DNA of 7,305 nt from an uncultured Clostridia bacterium (GTDB lineage: Bacteria > Bacillota_A > Clostridia > Christensenellales > CAG-138). The notes under the pieces are model-generated. The model did not search any database. It was not told the DNA's origin and worked only from the letters and a program-made list of their open reading frames with translations. This document shows positions 6,007 through 7,305 of the stretch, one piece after another. The translations under genes were made by a program, and so were the position numbers. The DNA is taken from positions 1 to 7,305 of the forward strand of contig CAMYWS010000052.1 in assembly GCA_947302865.1 (NCBI GenBank). The letters run 5' to 3'. Positions within the stretch are counted from its first letter, which is position 1. Each line of letters starts with the position of its first letter.

Positions 6007-7224
6007 TCAGTTCATAAGATTGATGCTGCGGATCGCTGCGTCTGCGTCGGGCGCGGAAACGTCTTCCCGATGCGTTTGCCGATTGTGCAGATACATCCGG
6101 TATCCCAGTATGCCGGTATCGACAGCAGCCGCGACCTTTGCCGCGCAGGACGGTTTTGCACCGTCGCAGACCATACCCGGAATCATGGCGATCGCATTGG
6201 TCAGCGTGTGCGCAACAGCCGCTTCATCTCCGCCCAGAAGATACGCGATCCCTGCGCCGGCGGCACATCCCGCCATGATCGCGCCGCAGTATGCGGCGCT
6301 GCGTCCGGCGTATGCTTTCTGATACACAGTGAGAAGGTCGGACAAAATCAGCGCGCGGTATGTGCGCTCCTTGTCGATCGTATAATGCTTTGCATAGCAG
6401 ATGACAGGAACGGATGCGGCGATCCCCTGACTTCCGGAACCGCAAAGGACTGCGACGGGCATTTCGCATCCGCTCATACGCGCGTCGCAGCCGGCAGCGG
6501 CGTATGCTTTCACAACGGTTTCTGCGGCGGATGCATTTTCGGAAAGAAGGACCTTTCCGACATTCGCGCCGAAATTGCAACGCAAACCTTCTTCGCAGAT
6601 CGCCGAATTGTATTCGATCTGCATGTCGAGAAGATCCTGTACGTCTGCAAGATCCGCGTTTTCCGCATATACAGTGATGTCATGCAGATTCATAAAGGTT
6701 CGGTCGACCGGACGCGCATCGGCCTGCACGGCGATGGGACGCTTCACCAGCGCTTCACCGTTTTTCATGATCTCGACGATATTGGTATGTTCGTTTGCGA
6801 TTACGACGCGGACGTAGGATGTTCTTGCGTACAGCGTAATGCTGATGTACAGCTGGCAATCGGTCTCCGCGCACGAAACGTCGATGTTGGCGGACTGCAG
6901 AAAGCGCGCGACGGCGGCGCGCTGTTCCTCCGTTACACGGCTGATCACCTGCATGCCCCTGTCTGCGTCGCCGCAGACGATCCCCGCAGCAACGGCAGCG
7001 CGTATGCCGATGAGCCCGTTCGTATTCGGAATGACGACGCTGTTCACATTTTTAAGTATGCCTGCGCTTGCGGAAACGGTCACGGCAGTAGGCTGCATGC
7101 CGAGGACCTGATGCGCTTTTGCGGCGCAGTATGCGATCGAAATGGGATCGGTACATCCGGTTCCGGGCATGATCTCCTCGCGAAGGATATGCGAATACGC
7201 GTCTCTGTTCCGAATGGATTCCAT
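6007..7224 (-). CDS. UPF0597 family Fe-S enzyme: L-cysteine desulfidase / serine dehydratase alpha-like
   Basis: This 405-residue protein belongs to the family of E. coli YhaM (CyuA) and the Methanocaldococcus jannaschii L-cysteine desulfidase, related to the alpha part of Fe-S serine dehydratases. Characterised members use a [4Fe-4S] cluster to eliminate H2S and ammonia from L-cysteine, giving pyruvate. Signatures are EIMPGTGCTDPISIAY (17-32), NTNGLIG (68-74), CGSGSQGIAASVPV (261-274), SAAYCGAIMAGCAAGAGI (309-326) and MVCDGAKPSC (351-360). Candidate cluster ligands are C24, C313 and C353; the 40-residue gap between the last two equals that between the M. jannaschii cysteines as I recall them (282, 322). 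GSGSQG has Ser where Asn is usual. The ATG at 7224 follows GGAGG by 7 nt, so the longer reading from 7269, which would run into rnpB, is rejected. Whether it uses cysteine, serine or another substrate cannot be decided here. Confidence 0.9.
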   Translation of the reverse strand: MESIRNRDAYSHILREEIMPGTGCTDPISIAYCAAKAHQVLGMQPTAVTVSASAGILKNVNSVVIPNTNGLIGIRAAVAAGIVCGDADRGMQVISRVTEEQRAAVARFLQSANIDVSCAETDCQLYISITLYARTSYVRVVIANEHTNIVEIMKNGEALVKRPIAVQADARPVDRTFMNLHDITVYAENADLADVQDLLDMQIEYNSAICEEGLRCNFGANVGKVLLSENASAAETVVKAYAAAGCDARMSGCEMPVAVLCGSGSQGIAASVPVICYAKHYTIDKERTYRALILSDLLTVYQKAYAGRSAAYCGAIMAGCAAGAGIAYLLGGDEAAVAHTLTNAIAMIPGMVCDGAKPSCAAKVAAAVDTGILGYRMYLHNRQTHREDVSAPDADAAIRSINLMN

Positions 7225-7260
7225 GTTCTCCCCTCCCGTTCTGACTGTATAAAAAATGAC

Positions 7261-7305
7261 GGTGAGCAAGCCGTAAGCCGAGTTCTGTCAAAGGACGATC
7301 ATCTA
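7261..7305 (-). ncRNA. rnpB: RNase P RNA, 3' end (partial; continues past the right edge)
   Basis: Read on the - strand, the edge begins TAGATGAT and continues GACAGAACTCGGCTTAC. This matches the conserved 3' region of bacterial RNase P RNA: E. coli M1 RNA has TAGATGA, then GACAGAACCCGGCTTA, close to its 3' end. The rest (about 7261-7275) would be the 3' strand of helix P1, whose 5' partner lies outside the window. The T6 run at 7251-7256 follows and could complete a terminator with P1. The exact 3' end is uncertain by several bases. The RNA is the catalytic part of RNase P, which trims tRNA 5' ends. The UPF0597 gene starts about 36 bases after it on the same strand. Confidence 0.88.

Noticed and set aside
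7225..7269. Longer N-terminus for the UPF0597 enzyme starting at 7269
   Set aside because: It would begin inside the rnpB 3' end, and the extra residues do not match the family. The ATG at 7224 has a strong Shine-Dalgarno.
1..7305. CRISPR array, insertion sequence, phage or defence cassette
   Set aside because: I found no spaced direct repeats, transposase or integrase motifs, attachment-site duplications or defence domains. Every large open frame is explained by a housekeeping or membrane gene.

Overview
The window looks like ordinary chromosomal sequence from an anaerobic Clostridia-type Firmicute of moderate GC content, possibly an uncultured gut lineage. The reasons are strong GGAGG-type ribosome binding sites, a DegV protein of the clostridial kind, a UPF0597/L-cysteine desulfidase homologue, cysteine-rich proteins, clostridial-type variants of thymidylate synthase and dihydrofolate reductase, and an RNase P RNA end that resembles the type A class. 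The lineage is inferred from gene content and protein style only; no 16S gene or strict marker is present.

Layout from left to right. Positions 3-79 hold a complete tRNA-Ala (anticodon GGC, encoded CCA) on the + strand, followed directly by an intrinsic terminator. Positions 105-2539 hold four genes on the - strand. Read in their own direction they are a membrane-anchored J-domain protein, a two-TM zinc-ribbon protein overlapping it by 14 bases, thymidylate synthase (thyA) and dihydrofolate reductase (folA). thyA has its own promoter, set inside a perfect 11-bp inverted repeat whose second arm contains the thyA Shine-Dalgarno sequence. A 191-base divergent intergenic region (2540-2730) carries back-to-back promoters. 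On the + strand, 2731-5960 encodes a DegV-family fatty-acid-binding protein, joined by an ATGA overlap to a 790-residue polytopic membrane protein of GT-C glycosyltransferase type; a strong hairpin terminator follows. Positions 6007-7224 (- strand) encode a UPF0597-family Fe-S enzyme (L-cysteine desulfidase / serine dehydratase alpha-like). The right edge (about 7261-7305, - strand) is the 3' end of the RNase P RNA gene, rnpB.

How the genes work together. ThyA and FolA form the dTMP cycle: ThyA converts dUMP to dTMP and turns methylene-tetrahydrofolate into dihydrofolate, which FolA reduces again. The J-domain/zinc-ribbon pair is probably one functional unit at the membrane. The DegV/GT-C pair is translationally coupled, and its joint role is unknown. 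No CRISPR array, insertion sequence, phage gene or obvious defence system is present. The most interesting items are the thyA leader, the membrane J-protein/zinc-ribbon pair and the DegV/GT-C coupling.
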